Origin: Dyadobacter chenwenxiniae
GTDB taxonomy: Bacteria > Bacteroidota > Bacteroidia > Cytophagales > Spirosomataceae
Assembly (NCBI RefSeq): GCF_022869785.1
Contig: NZ_CP094997.1
Location: forward strand, 4,960,001-5,024,000
Direction of reading: 5' to 3'
Length of the DNA: 64,000 nt
Below, piece by piece: positions 52,117 to 60,212 of the stretch. The position numbers and the translations under genes are program-made. Below the pieces are notes generated by a model. It did no database searches and was not told the origin of the DNA. It worked only from the letters and a program-made list of their open reading frames with translations. The stretch's first letter is position 1. Every line of letters begins with the position of its first letter.

Positions 52117-53013
52117 TCACTTGTGAATCAATGCCTTCAACTTTTTTAATTCAAATCGAATACTATCAATCTCATTCATACTGCGGTCGAATCTTTTCCC
52201 TACCTGTTGATTACTCAAAAAATCATTGTTGCTCAAAATCGTGAATTGATGTTGTGTTAACCGAGATTCAGCAATCAACAACCTAGAATTTAGGCTGTTG
52301 ATGATCCTATCATTTTCTTTCTCCTTTTCATCAGGTTTATTGACAAACAGCAGCGATACGGTAATTAATCCTGTCAACAAACCAGAAAGAATAAATCCAG
52401 AAACAAACCACCGATTTGCATAAATAAGAATATCAGCCTTTTTATCGTTTACCACTTGGTTCTCTCGATGTTGATAAATCAAATCCTTCACTCGCTTTAC
52501 AAATATAGCATCACTTGTTGATCCTGAATCAATTACCGATGCAACACTCGTTTTCTTGTATACAAATTTATTGATTCCAAATATCTGAGTTGCGAACAAA
52601 ATAGAAGTGACATAGGCTGAAAACGCCAGAGCAAAAATGATCAAGACGAATATCTTTATACCTAATTTTTGTGAGCTTAACGTATCATTAAAAAATGGAG
52701 CAATGACAGCTGTTATAGAAAACACTAATCCCGCCTGAGTGATTACATTACCTATTTTTGTTTCAATAGAGCTATGCCTTGTCTCTTCATCACTGACAAG
52801 TTCTTTGATTGTTAAAAGATGCTGTTCGGAGATATCCCTTTGATATCTGTATTGCAATCTCAAATCTTCTAAGTCTGATTCCCTGCTACCAGATAATGGT
52901 TGAAAGGTCGGTGGAGTAGGACTTGTTGGCCTAATAAAAACCCCATAGAATCCATAAAAATTAGCTAATCTCTCTAGCTTGTTGTTTAATCCTAGCATTT
53001 TGTAAGAAGTCAA
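52117..53013 (-). CDS. Three-helix membrane protein with coiled coil, graspetide operon
   Basis: 298 residues: an N-terminal Pro-rich piece and helical segment (SDLEDLRLQYRYQRDISEQH, to about 85), then membrane helices at about 88-108 (ITQAGLVFSITAVIAPFF), 115-140 (IFVLIIFALAFSAYVTSILF) and 205-228 (WFVSGFILSGLLTGLITVSL), and a C-terminal coiled coil (about 235-298). The fold recalls SLATT/Pycsar-type membrane effectors, but I cannot assign a family. Its start overlaps the ATP-grasp gene 3' end by 53 bp (15 bp less if it starts at 52998), so it is co-translated. It could be an exporter, immunity protein or pore-type effector; no ABC transporter exists in the cluster. Confidence 0.7.
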   Translation of the reverse strand: MTSYKMLGLNNKLERLANFYGFYGVFIRPTSPTPPTFQPLSGSRESDLEDLRLQYRYQRDISEQHLLTIKELVSDEETRHSSIETKIGNVITQAGLVFSITAVIAPFFNDTLSSQKLGIKIFVLIIFALAFSAYVTSILFATQIFGINKFVYKKTSVASVIDSGSTSDAIFVKRVKDLIYQHRENQVVNDKKADILIYANRWFVSGFILSGLLTGLITVSLLFVNKPDEKEKENDRIINSLNSRLLIAESRLTQHQFTILSNNDFLSNQQVGKRFDRSMNEIDSIRFELKKLKALIHK

Positions 53014-53914
53014 TTATCGTATCAGAAATTGGTAGTCCCGTATCCATCTCGATCCAGGCCCATTGACCGTTTGGGTTGATTTCAAGAAAAACATAATCCC
53101 CTTCGGGAGTCTCGATTAAGTCAATGGCTCCAAACGACAGGTTTAGGGCTCTAACAATTTCAACACATTTATCTTGAAGCATTTGTGGCAAGCTGTATGA
53201 AGTGAATGGTAGCCTTTCTCTTCTCCAGTCAACCTTGGTCATCTCACTTTGTTGAGAATTGACGCTAGCAGCAAAGACTGCGTCATTTATTACTGTTACT
53301 CTGATCTCACATTTTTTTTCTACGTACCTCTGATATATACTTGGCAGCGGAATGGATTCCAGCAACTTTTCTAGTTCTAAATTTGAAATTTTTGTTGTGT
53401 AGATTAGTTGGCTTCCATTTTTATGCTCAAATCGGTTATTGTAAATCGGCTTTATGATAAGTTGCCCTTCGCAATCCTCGTAAAATTTACTAATCTCCTG
53501 AATATCAGTCGAAATCAGTGTTGGAGGGATAGCAAAGCCAATTTGTTGAGCAGTTTTTAGTTGTAAGAATTTGTTTTCAGCTCGATAAACGTAATCTGGC
53601 TCACTGATCCACCGCGCATCTATGGTATTCCATAAGTTTCTTTGAAACCATTGGAATTCAGATAAATAATAAGCTTCGACATACGGGTCGATACCTTCGA
53701 GATCAGGAAGCTTTGTGCGTCTAAACCATACACCAGAAAACTTATCCTGCCCATCAATTACTGGCGCAAAGCCTGACTTACTTGATAAACTGACATCTGT
53801 ACGTGTGCCGATATCTTCACAATTGAGTCTATAATAAGGAATATCTCTTTCGTTGAGCTTCTGGATGAGAAAATCGGCTGTAAAATCAGATTTGTGGGTA
53901 ACGACTAGGATCAT
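52961..53914 (-). CDS. ATP-grasp ligase for graspetide (MvdD/MvdC-like)
   Basis: 317 residues matching ATP-grasp ribosomal-peptide maturases: N-terminal MILVVTHKSDFTADFLIQKL and YYRLNCEDIG (Rossmann-like half), VWFRRTK, RAENKFLQLKTAQQIGFAIPPT, QLIIKPIYNN (ATP-binding Lys), RVTVINDAVFAASV and metal-binding FLEINPNGQWAWIEMDTGLPI. Such enzymes phosphorylate Asp/Glu side chains of a precursor core and join them to Thr/Ser (ester) or Lys (amide). Starts at an ATG overlapping the precursor stop by 4 bp (ATGA), so ligase and substrate are translationally coupled. Confidence 0.93.
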   Translation of the reverse strand: MILVVTHKSDFTADFLIQKLNERDIPYYRLNCEDIGTRTDVSLSSKSGFAPVIDGQDKFSGVWFRRTKLPDLEGIDPYVEAYYLSEFQWFQRNLWNTIDARWISEPDYVYRAENKFLQLKTAQQIGFAIPPTLISTDIQEISKFYEDCEGQLIIKPIYNNRFEHKNGSQLIYTTKISNLELEKLLESIPLPSIYQRYVEKKCEIRVTVINDAVFAASVNSQQSEMTKVDWRRERLPFTSYSLPQMLQDKCVEIVRALNLSFGAIDLIETPEGDYVFLEINPNGQWAWIEMDTGLPISDTIIDFLQNARIKQQAREIS

Positions 53915-54279
53915 AGATCTTGATCAGTATCCGTTACCTCTGTACCACTTTCCGTCAAAGTTGCTGTATCAATCAAAGACAAAATTTCAAGCCGAGTATT
54001 TCTATCTTGATCAGTATCTGACACTTCCCCGAAGGCTCGGGTCCCTGTTGAAGTATCTAATAATTGTTTGAGGTTAAAGTCTTTGTCAGAGTCAGAAGAC
54101 TCAAAACCGGTTTTAGTCAAAGTCTCTGTATCCAGGCTAGCCATATTAATAGCAGGCATGCCAGTAGTCATAATAACATTTAAATTTTTAGTATAGGAGT
54201 ATTCGATCTTGGAAAAATCTAGTCCCTCATTCGATACTTCTGTTCCAAAATTTAAGATAAATGGTTTTGTTTTATTCAT
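53911..54279 (-). CDS. Graspetide precursor peptide with three cores
   Basis: 122 residues. The leader (about 1-49) contains KPFILNFGTE near the N-terminus, similar to the PFFARFLE leader helix of microviridins that docks to the ligase. Three 18-residue cores follow: DTETLTKTGFESSDSDKD (50-67), DTSTGTRAFGEVSDTDQD (75-92) and DTATLTESGTEVTDTDQD (104-121). They align without gaps as D-T-x-T-x-T, four variable, E, x, S/T, D, S/T, D, x, D: three Thr acceptors and one Glu plus three Asp donors per core. Linkers are 7 and 11 residues. Acidic, no Cys. The core motif differs from microviridin (TxKxPSD) and plesiocin (TTxxxxEE). Confidence 0.88.
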   Translation of the reverse strand: MNKTKPFILNFGTEVSNEGLDFSKIEYSYTKNLNVIMTTGMPAINMASLDTETLTKTGFESSDSDKDFNLKQLLDTSTGTRAFGEVSDTDQDRNTRLEILSLIDTATLTESGTEVTDTDQDL

Positions 54280-54379
54280 TTTATTATACCTAAATTAATT
54301 TTACGAAATGAACAGGTTTATACTAGCTTTAATAACTATTTTTAATATTATCATTTATGGATAAAGTCCTCGATTTGTC

Positions 54380-55843
54380 TTAAAAATTGCTGTGACCATC
54401 ATGATTAAAGTAAAAGTCTGCGGTCAATGATGTTGATTCCCAAGGTATTTGCGCGTCATTCGACTTCTCCATAACTGCTTTTCTTACTTTTTGAAACAGC
54501 TGATTCACAGATAGGTTTACTGTTTTAATTTCCAAAATTAGCTCACCAGTGTAAAGTCCATTTTGGCCCTCCCCATCCGAAGCAGTTTTGCCAGGAGACG
54601 TTGAATATGCAATTAATGATCCTTTCGGAGCATCCATGACTGCAAATCCTCTTTGTGTTAAACTTCGTCCCCAATTCCGTTCGAAGGGATTATCACGACA
54701 TGCATCCAGAATTAGAACGTTCACTGTGGTTTTGGCATTCTCCATATGGCTTAATATTCTATCGACTTGGACGCAGTCGTATTCAACAGTTCGTTCGTTT
54801 TTTAAATTTGCGTCAATTGGTATCAAATAATTTAAACCTTTAACTTGAACTCCATGCCCAGCAAAATAAAATAGTCCTACATCATACTTTTCAAGTTCCA
54901 CTCCGAAGTCATCAATTATTATTTTAAGCTCTTTCAGTTTTGTATTCTCTGCTGACATCACATCAAATCCTAAGGATTCAAGACTTTGTTTAACTGCAAT
55001 TGCATCATTAATTGGATTTTGCAGACTCCCTCCAAATTCATATTGATTGCAACCCACAACTAATGCAAGCTTTTGCTGCTTGGCCTCATTACTAATGGAT
55101 TCAGATGCTTCAATATTAATTTCTCGATATCCATAAATAGACTTCCCGGCAATTTTTGACTTTTCATAGTATTCGATGTCACTAGTTGCCAGGTTTCTAT
55201 TATATATCTCTACCAATTGGCTTACACTTTCATCGTCGGTTCTTGCAACTGGATTTATAATCAGAGCTAAAAACTTAAGAAATATGTCTTCTTCACAATG
55301 AAGTAAATTAAATCGTCTATCAGTAAACACCCAATCGTCTTCCCAATCATAATTCATTATTCGATGTTTATGAATGTCGTCAAATGCATTGTCATATCTT
55401 GAATCATTCGAAGGTATTTTTGAAAGATCAAATATGCGATTTAGGAAGTTAGGTTCCTCTAGTCTACCAGACCACGAAATTTTATGTAAGGTAATCTCAT
55501 CAAATATTGCTTGTCGAGCAACGATGGATATTTTTAGTCCAGAGTCATTTTCATTGTCAATCTTTGGGTTCCATGAAATGCTGCGAATATGCATACCTAA
55601 TGCAGTTGCAACTTCCATCAGCTGATTTTCGATTATTTCTGTTTCTTTTTTGAAATGAGTTGACAGCTTGGGATAATATTTCCCGGGAACTCCAATCTGA
55701 GCATCCATCAAAGCCGTCTCTCTATCGCTACTCATTTCAAAAAGTGTGTCAACGTATAATAAGTCAATGCTACATTCAGAAATAATTCGAGCAGAATCTT
55801 TTTCTCCAACATCTAGTAGCCATTTATGTAGTTCTTTTTGCAT
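54380..55843 (-). CDS. Caspase-family protease with AbiJ-NTD3-like N-terminus
   Basis: 487 residues. The C-terminal part (about 245-487) is a caspase p20-type peptidase: KLALVVGCNQYEFGGSLQNP, GLFYFAGHGVQVKGLNYLIP with His330, and NVLILDACRDNPFERNWG with Cys382, the complete dyad. The N-terminal 240 residues end in FLKFLALIINPVARTDDESV and LVEIYNRNLATSDIEYYEKS and KIAGKSIYGYREI, which resembles the AbiJ-NTD3 domain (hP-vR, N-L, isG-pvY) of abortive-infection proteins, by remembered pattern. First gene of the graspetide operon, 100 bp before the precursor. It may process the leader, cut between cores, or be a defence effector. Confidence 0.82.
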   Translation of the reverse strand: MQKELHKWLLDVGEKDSARIISECSIDLLYVDTLFEMSSDRETALMDAQIGVPGKYYPKLSTHFKKETEIIENQLMEVATALGMHIRSISWNPKIDNENDSGLKISIVARQAIFDEITLHKISWSGRLEEPNFLNRIFDLSKIPSNDSRYDNAFDDIHKHRIMNYDWEDDWVFTDRRFNLLHCEEDIFLKFLALIINPVARTDDESVSQLVEIYNRNLATSDIEYYEKSKIAGKSIYGYREINIEASESISNEAKQQKLALVVGCNQYEFGGSLQNPINDAIAVKQSLESLGFDVMSAENTKLKELKIIIDDFGVELEKYDVGLFYFAGHGVQVKGLNYLIPIDANLKNERTVEYDCVQVDRILSHMENAKTTVNVLILDACRDNPFERNWGRSLTQRGFAVMDAPKGSLIAYSTSPGKTASDGEGQNGLYTGELILEIKTVNLSVNQLFQKVRKAVMEKSNDAQIPWESTSLTADFYFNHDGHSNF

Positions 55844-55975
55844 TTTCTTCTATTAGACTCTTGACAACTAACCTCTTAGTGAATTCAGCTTAGGTGCATG
55901 CACGATGTGAATTTGATTATTGTAATACATAGTCACTAATATACCTAAAATCAGTTAAAATGTAATTTTCTTGCT

Positions 55976-56161
55976 ATGTTTTATTACATTAACAATGAGT
56001 GCTTAATCTATCATAGCTTTCTCATCAGAAAGCCTATCTTCGGCAACAACTGGTCAAGGGCTACATGTAAGGTGTCGGCGGGTAATAGCGCTTATGTTGA
56101 CCCGTCACTATACACCGGAAAATCTTTTGACTTTGCAGTATATACTTCAACCCTGTACTAA
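55976..56161 (+). pseudogene. Fragment of a secreted-protein-like gene
   Basis: A 61-codon frame whose second half, GNNWSRATCKVSAGNSAYVD and PSLYTGKSFDFAVYTSTLY, reads like the C-terminal beta strands of an extracellular protein, while the first half and the ATG look random. Probably the tail of a lost gene. Confidence 0.3.
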
Positions 56162-56293
56162 CGCCACACCTATGGTAGGGGTTTGAGTTTCTTTCAGGAC
56201 ATCTTCAATCTTACCTTTCAGATCCCCAATCGTTTTCGGCCCCCATATTTCGACTGCCTCATCAGTGGCATTGTCAGAAATAAAGACAAAAAA
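56147..56293 (-). pseudogene. Serine-hydrolase N-terminal fragment
   Basis: On the minus strand the frame reads FISDNATDEAVEIWGPKTIG, DLKGKIEDVLKETQTPTIGV and ALVQG before a stop. The pattern L-x-I-x-x-V-L-x-E-x-x-x-P-x-x-x-V-A-L-V is the start of a beta-lactamase-fold serine hydrolase. It has no start codon (a stop lies at 56294-56296) and lacks the SxxK core, so it is a 49-codon remnant. Confidence 0.4.
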
Positions 56294-56449
56294 TCATTAC
56301 AAACCTGGGCATTTAGAAAATTGAAATCATTGTAGTCCAATGTAAATGAGAGAGGTTACATTCTTTTGGAAGTTAGCTAAGCATTTATTTTACTGCAGTG
56401 AGATGTAATCAAGGTATTTGAAATCAGAATGCCTGAAACTTGGATAGAT

Positions 56450-57526
56450 TTAAATTTTACGCCTCTGCATAAAAAGCCAGTCCCAAACGCCCGGTGTTTC
56501 CGCAACCCGCTTACCAATATAATGGTCGGCACCTGCAAACTCTGTGTAGCGAGGCTTACTTCCTGCTTTACGAAGCGCATTCACCATTTTCCTGGAATAG
56601 CTTACCGGAACAAGCAAGTCGTCGCTTCCGTGAAAGGCCCAGATACTTACATCCGCCATGTTTTCCACCAACCCTTCCTCACCTCCACCGCAGACTGGAA
56701 TAGCCGCAGCGAACATTCCCGGATGGTTGCCAATGAAATGCCATGATCCATACCCGCCACCTGACTCACCGATCACATAGCGTCGCAGCGCATCAATACT
56801 GTATTCTTTTTCCAAAGAGGCCATTAATTCCATAATGGCAGAATCCACGTCCGGGTCCATCCAAACTTTTCCTACTTCACACTGTGGTATTAGCAGGAAA
56901 GCAGGATGATTTCTGCGGTTGTTGTAATTAGCCAACACAGGGGCATAGGAGGCTTGGACCTGTGCTGCATTGTCCCGCCCGTGCGCTCCGCCATGGTGCA
57001 GACAAAGGACCACCGGATATTTCTGGGTTGAATCGTAGTTAAGCGGTTTCATCAGACGGTAAGGTAATTTTTCACCATCAATACTTTCAAAAAGATGCGA
57101 CTCAAAACGGTCTGCGAGAGCTCGTTCCGTTGCCGAAAGGTTTCGCACAGGCAGTGGAGCCCGGCTTTCTTCATAAAAGTCGGCACCGAGGGAGATGGAA
57201 AAATAGCTAACGATAACGGATACGAGTATAAAACCAACCAGCGACGCCCTGGGAATGCTATTCAAACTTTTACTGGCATTTACCTCACTGACAAAATGTA
57301 TTATCCATAACCCTGTTATTGCGACCATGAGCCAGCTAAGCACAAAATCAGCTTGCGAAAGCATTACCTTCATTTGGAAATCGGCGAAGACGTTGTACCA
57401 AATCAATAGTGCTATCTGAGCAATATCGACGCAAATCGATGCAATGCCAATCCATTTCAGCCAAAACTGGTCACGGCTTTTGGAAACAACCAAACTTACC
57501 CCCAGGAACAAATTTGCCGCGGACAC
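56450..57526 (-). CDS. Membrane-anchored esterase/peptidase (alpha/beta hydrolase)
   Basis: 358 residues: three N-terminal helices (about 5-115), then an alpha/beta hydrolase with oxyanion loop VVLCLHHGGAHGRDN, nucleophile elbow VIGESGGGYGSWHF, acid strand WAFHGSDDLLVPV and His in FAGADHYIGKR. It resembles bacterial poly(hydroxybutyrate)-depolymerase/prolyl-oligopeptidase-like esterases with the GxSxGG elbow. Starts at a GTG (57526). The same frame is open about 30 codons further upstream (VVYEILINQNLESWYYSYCA) to a TAA, and those residues look membrane-like, so the true start may be lost or be non-standard; see the next entry. Confidence 0.78.
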   Translation of the reverse strand: MSAANLFLGVSLVVSKSRDQFWLKWIGIASICVDIAQIALLIWYNVFADFQMKVMLSQADFVLSWLMVAITGLWIIHFVSEVNASKSLNSIPRASLVGFILVSVIVSYFSISLGADFYEESRAPLPVRNLSATERALADRFESHLFESIDGEKLPYRLMKPLNYDSTQKYPVVLCLHHGGAHGRDNAAQVQASYAPVLANYNNRRNHPAFLLIPQCEVGKVWMDPDVDSAIMELMASLEKEYSIDALRRYVIGESGGGYGSWHFIGNHPGMFAAAIPVCGGGEEGLVENMADVSIWAFHGSDDLLVPVSYSRKMVNALRKAGSKPRYTEFAGADHYIGKRVAETPGVWDWLFMQRRKI

Positions 57527-57578
57527 GGCGCAGTAAGAATAGTAGTACCAGCTTTCAAGGTTTTGATTAATAAGAATC

Positions 57579-57848
57579 TCATAAACAACCGCCTGTGTGA
57601 ACCGACAACATAATTATACAAAGCCAGCTTGCCCGGAAAGGCCAGATGTATTGACGGCCATAGCAATAAAGCATTGCGATTACGCTGCAACAAGCCTGTG
57701 TTACTGACACCAGGATAAAATAGGGCATGAATGAACCTAAGGCATAAGCCCCTCGTCCGACACTCATGAGCATCGTCGTTATCAAGATTTCCTGCAAAAT
57801 CAGAATAACAAAAAGGAAGATTGCGAAGTAGTAAAACTGTCTGGTCAT
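57579..57848 (-). CDS. Small membrane protein, possibly split from the esterase
   Basis: 89 residues with two or three hydrophobic helices (YYFAIFLFVILILQEILITT, MPYFILVSVTQACCSVIAML, WLCIIMLSV). It ends in a frame different from the downstream esterase, whose coding-like sequence continues upstream of its GTG in another frame. The two could be one membrane esterase broken by a frameshift near 57590-57610, or a natural two-gene pair. Confidence 0.5.
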   Translation of the reverse strand: MTRQFYYFAIFLFVILILQEILITTMLMSVGRGAYALGSFMPYFILVSVTQACCSVIAMLYCYGRQYIWPFRASWLCIIMLSVHTGGCL

Positions 57849-57939
57849 GTGCTATAAGAAAGCGTTTTACCAAACTTATAGAAAACATCTCGGTGGGTTA
57901 CTTGCCGAACTGTTAAAATAATTTAAAATGGCAGTCCCG

Positions 57940-58020
57940 AACAAACTCGAGTATTTTCAATAATTCTCGAACAAACACAAACATTCTCGACTATTCGCGA
58001 GTAAACTCGACCATTTTCGA
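57940..58020. repeat. 10-bp-phased TCGA decamer array, copy 1
   Basis: Every 10 bp from 57941 the sequence ends in TCGA or a close variant: ACAAACTCGA, GTATTTTCAA, TAATTCTCGA, ACAAACACAA, ACATTCTCGA, CTATTCGCGA, GTAAACTCGA, CCATTTTCGA. The first 53 bp match copy 2 (61454-61506) at 51 positions. Exact helical phasing suggests protein-binding or bent DNA. Confidence 0.85.
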
Positions 58021-58208
58021 ACAGACCAATATCGGCTCTTAAACGACCAATAATCCAGACGAGACATTCTCGATCGGCCCTTGGAAAACGCATCTGGAAT
58101 GCTTTCAGCAAAGAAGCAGAAAAAGTAGGTTTAGCTAGCCATCGAGGGCTGTTGGTGAAAATTTCCCATTTTTACAGCATTACACCCAAACATCAGACTG
58201 ACATTCAA

Positions 58209-58589
58209 ATGAAGAAATACCTGTTAGCTTCCCTCATTTTTCTAGTATCGCTAAATATCTCATTCGGGCAAGTGAACGAAAACTCTTATGCAAAGGCAGA
58301 GAAAGAGATCAATTCGGTTTATCAAAAAATCTTACAGGAATATGCCACAGATAAGGAATTCATAAAAAACCTAAGATCGTCTCAACGACTGTGGATTCAG
58401 TTTCGCGATGCTGAGGTAAAAGCCAGGTACCCTGACAGGGAACCTGGCTACTATAGTAGAGTTCATTCTATGTGTCTCGCAAATTTGAAGACTGAGCTTA
58501 CCAATGAAAGAATTAAGACATTGAGAGTCTGGCTGGCAGGCATAGAGGAAGGGAATGTATGCGCTGGCTCAGTCAAGCGAAAACATTAA
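58209..58589 (+). CDS. LprI/DUF1311-family secreted protein
   Basis: 126 residues with signal peptide (MKKYLLASLIFLVSLNISFGQ). The mature part has the DUF1311 pattern: AEKEINSVYQKILQEYATDK, SSQRLWIQFRDAEVKARYPD and MCLANLKTELTNERIKTL. LprI relatives can inhibit lysozyme; most are uncharacterised. The start at 58209 (MKKYLL) is chosen at the signal peptide. It lies just inside the first decamer array. Confidence 0.8.
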   Translation: MKKYLLASLIFLVSLNISFGQVNENSYAKAEKEINSVYQKILQEYATDKEFIKNLRSSQRLWIQFRDAEVKARYPDREPGYYSRVHSMCLANLKTELTNERIKTLRVWLAGIEEGNVCAGSVKRKH

Positions 58590-58616
58590 AATGATAAAGG
58601 GCTGCTGATCAATAAA

Positions 58617-58648
58617 ACAACTTCCGCCATTCGCAGCGGAAGTTATTT
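58617..58648. terminator. Bidirectional terminator between convergent genes
   Basis: AACTTCCGC (58619-58627) pairs with GCGGAAGTT (58636-58644), with an 8-base loop; ATTTTATT follows on one side and a run ending TTGTTTTATT on the other, serving the LprI-like gene (+) and the SDR gene (-). Confidence 0.65.
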
Positions 58649-58651
58649 TAT

Positions 58652-59410
58652 TCAAAACCCGAACATTCCCCCCGAAACCGAAATCTGCTCCCCCGTAATC
58701 CACGCGGCATCATCGGAAGCGAGAAATACTGCTGCTTTCGCAATATCTTCGGGCTGGCCTCTGCGGCCAAGCGGTGTATTGGCAACAAACATTTTTTCAT
58801 ACTCACTGCCAGAGGTGACGCCCGCACTGGTTGCGCCTTCTGTTTCCGTAGCGCCCGGCAAAATAGAATTAATACGGACGTTTTTTGCACCCAGTTCCTT
58901 CGACAAAGAAATCGTTATTGCATCTAATGCAGCCTTAGTTGCAGAGTACAAGGAGACTCCCGCCATTGGCGATTTGCTTGCACCCGAACTGATATTGATA
59001 ATATTGCCACCCTCATCTCCAAACAGTTTTAAGGACTCCTGGATCGTCAGTACAGGACCCAAAACATTTACGTTGAAATGCTGGTGAAAAGCTTCTGCTG
59101 ATGCCTGTTCAATGGGTAAAAATTGCTGAAAGACCGCGTTGTTTACCAAAATATCCAACCTTCCGAAAGCCTGCTTTGTTTCTTCAAACAGCCTGGTTAC
59201 ATCGGCTTCTCTGGACACATCGGCCTGTACCGCAATGGCTATGCCACCATTGTCTGTAATTTCCTTTACCACACGGTCTGCGCCTTCTTTACTGGCGGCA
59301 TAATTCACAACCACCTTGGCACCTTCGGCGGCAAAATGTTTTGCGATGGACGCACCTATTCCTTTGGAAGCACCGGTAATGACCGCTACTTTGTTTTTTA
59401 ATCTATTCAT
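58652..59410 (-). CDS. SDR-family oxidoreductase
   Basis: 252 residues of a classical short-chain dehydrogenase: cofactor motif TGASKGIGASIAKHF, NNAVFQQF, active-site Ser in IINISSGASKS, and Tyr/Lys in LYSATKAALDAITISLSKELG, and VRINSILPGATETEG. It resembles glucose-1-dehydrogenase/3-oxoacyl-reductase-like SDRs. Substrate unknown. Together with the two enzymes upstream it forms a redox block. Confidence 0.9.
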   Translation of the reverse strand: MNRLKNKVAVITGASKGIGASIAKHFAAEGAKVVVNYAASKEGADRVVKEITDNGGIAIAVQADVSREADVTRLFEETKQAFGRLDILVNNAVFQQFLPIEQASAEAFHQHFNVNVLGPVLTIQESLKLFGDEGGNIINISSGASKSPMAGVSLYSATKAALDAITISLSKELGAKNVRINSILPGATETEGATSAGVTSGSEYEKMFVANTPLGRRGQPEDIAKAAVFLASDDAAWITGEQISVSGGMFGF

Positions 59411-59535
59411 GATGCTATTGATTAATCTTAGGAGACACCCCCCAGTTTGGTTGAGTGCTTTGTAATTATTTTATCAAAACTGTGGCTCCATTGTCCAGGA
59501 CGCAGGAGCGCATGGATGTTTTTCGATAACGATTT

Positions 59536-60159
59536 TCAGTTGAACTTGACCAGGTCCTTAAAGATCAGTTGACCCCAGCTATTTCCGCGTGCCTGTACAA
59601 GCAGTCCGCCTTCCGAAAGCCCACCAAGCTGGATGGGTGAAAAACCGAGATTTTCCGCGAGCGCACCAATCTCCGCTGTTGCGCCCTCATCGTCGCTTGC
59701 CAGGAACACGACTCTCCTGCCACCATGTACGGCAGGATCTTGCTCAATGACGGCAGCGACCAAGTGGTTGAAGCCCTTAACGAGTCTTACGCCGGTGAAG
59801 GCCCGGGCAACGACTATTGCAGAAGGCTGTCCTCCCAGCTTTTCAGGAGATACGCCGTAGGCATTGGTCACATCGACGATGATTTTTCCCTGCCAGCTGG
59901 GTAGCGCCTTTGCGACTTCCGCGTGCGATTCGAAACGCACCGCCAAAAATATTACATCCGCCTTTACGGCTTCCGACAGGGTTGTGGGAATGATTGTGGG
60001 TCCGATTGCGGCCGCATCGGATGCAAAGTTCTCCGGGTCGCGCGTCGTTGCAACGGATACTTCGATGCCTTTGCGGGCAAACGCCTTGGCCAAGGCCTGA
60101 CCGATCTTTCCGAAGCCGACAATTGCGTAGCTCGCTTCTTTATTTTCTGATTTATTCAT
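59536..60159 (-). CDS. F420-type NADP oxidoreductase-like protein
   Basis: 207 residues with an N-terminal Rossmann fold YAIVGFGKIGQALAKAFARKG (GxGxxG), then ADVIFLAVRF, WQGKIIVDVTNAYG and VFLASDDEGATAEIGALAENLGFSPIQLG, the pattern of NPD-type coenzyme-F420-dependent NADP reductases and their NAD(P)-only relatives. F420 is not expected in this phylum, so a nicotinamide-linked reductase is likely. The start at 60159 (MNKSENK) removes eight doubtful codons. Confidence 0.85.
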   Translation of the reverse strand: MNKSENKEASYAIVGFGKIGQALAKAFARKGIEVSVATTRDPENFASDAAAIGPTIIPTTLSEAVKADVIFLAVRFESHAEVAKALPSWQGKIIVDVTNAYGVSPEKLGGQPSAIVVARAFTGVRLVKGFNHLVAAVIEQDPAVHGGRRVVFLASDDEGATAEIGALAENLGFSPIQLGGLSEGGLLVQARGNSWGQLIFKDLVKFN

Positions 60160-60212
60160 TTTGAAATTATTTTTTGACACAGGTTAGTAGGCCTGCGTCA
60201 GTGTGGAGTCAA

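Larger units (their letters stand above)
55844..56449. other. Gene graveyard between caspase and esterase genes
   Basis: About 600 bp with two fragments (listed next) and a perfect palindrome GTGCATGCAC (55894-55903) about 50 bp upstream of the caspase start, a possible operator. The rest is AT-rich with no other signal. Confidence 0.4.

Noticed and set aside
57923..58111. Minus-strand 62-codon frame over decamer array
   Set aside because: Its repetitive peptide simply reflects the 10-bp array; there is no other coding sign.
59536..60159. Evidence for coenzyme F420 use
   Set aside because: The family name mentions F420, but many members use only NADP and no F420 biosynthesis genes are seen.
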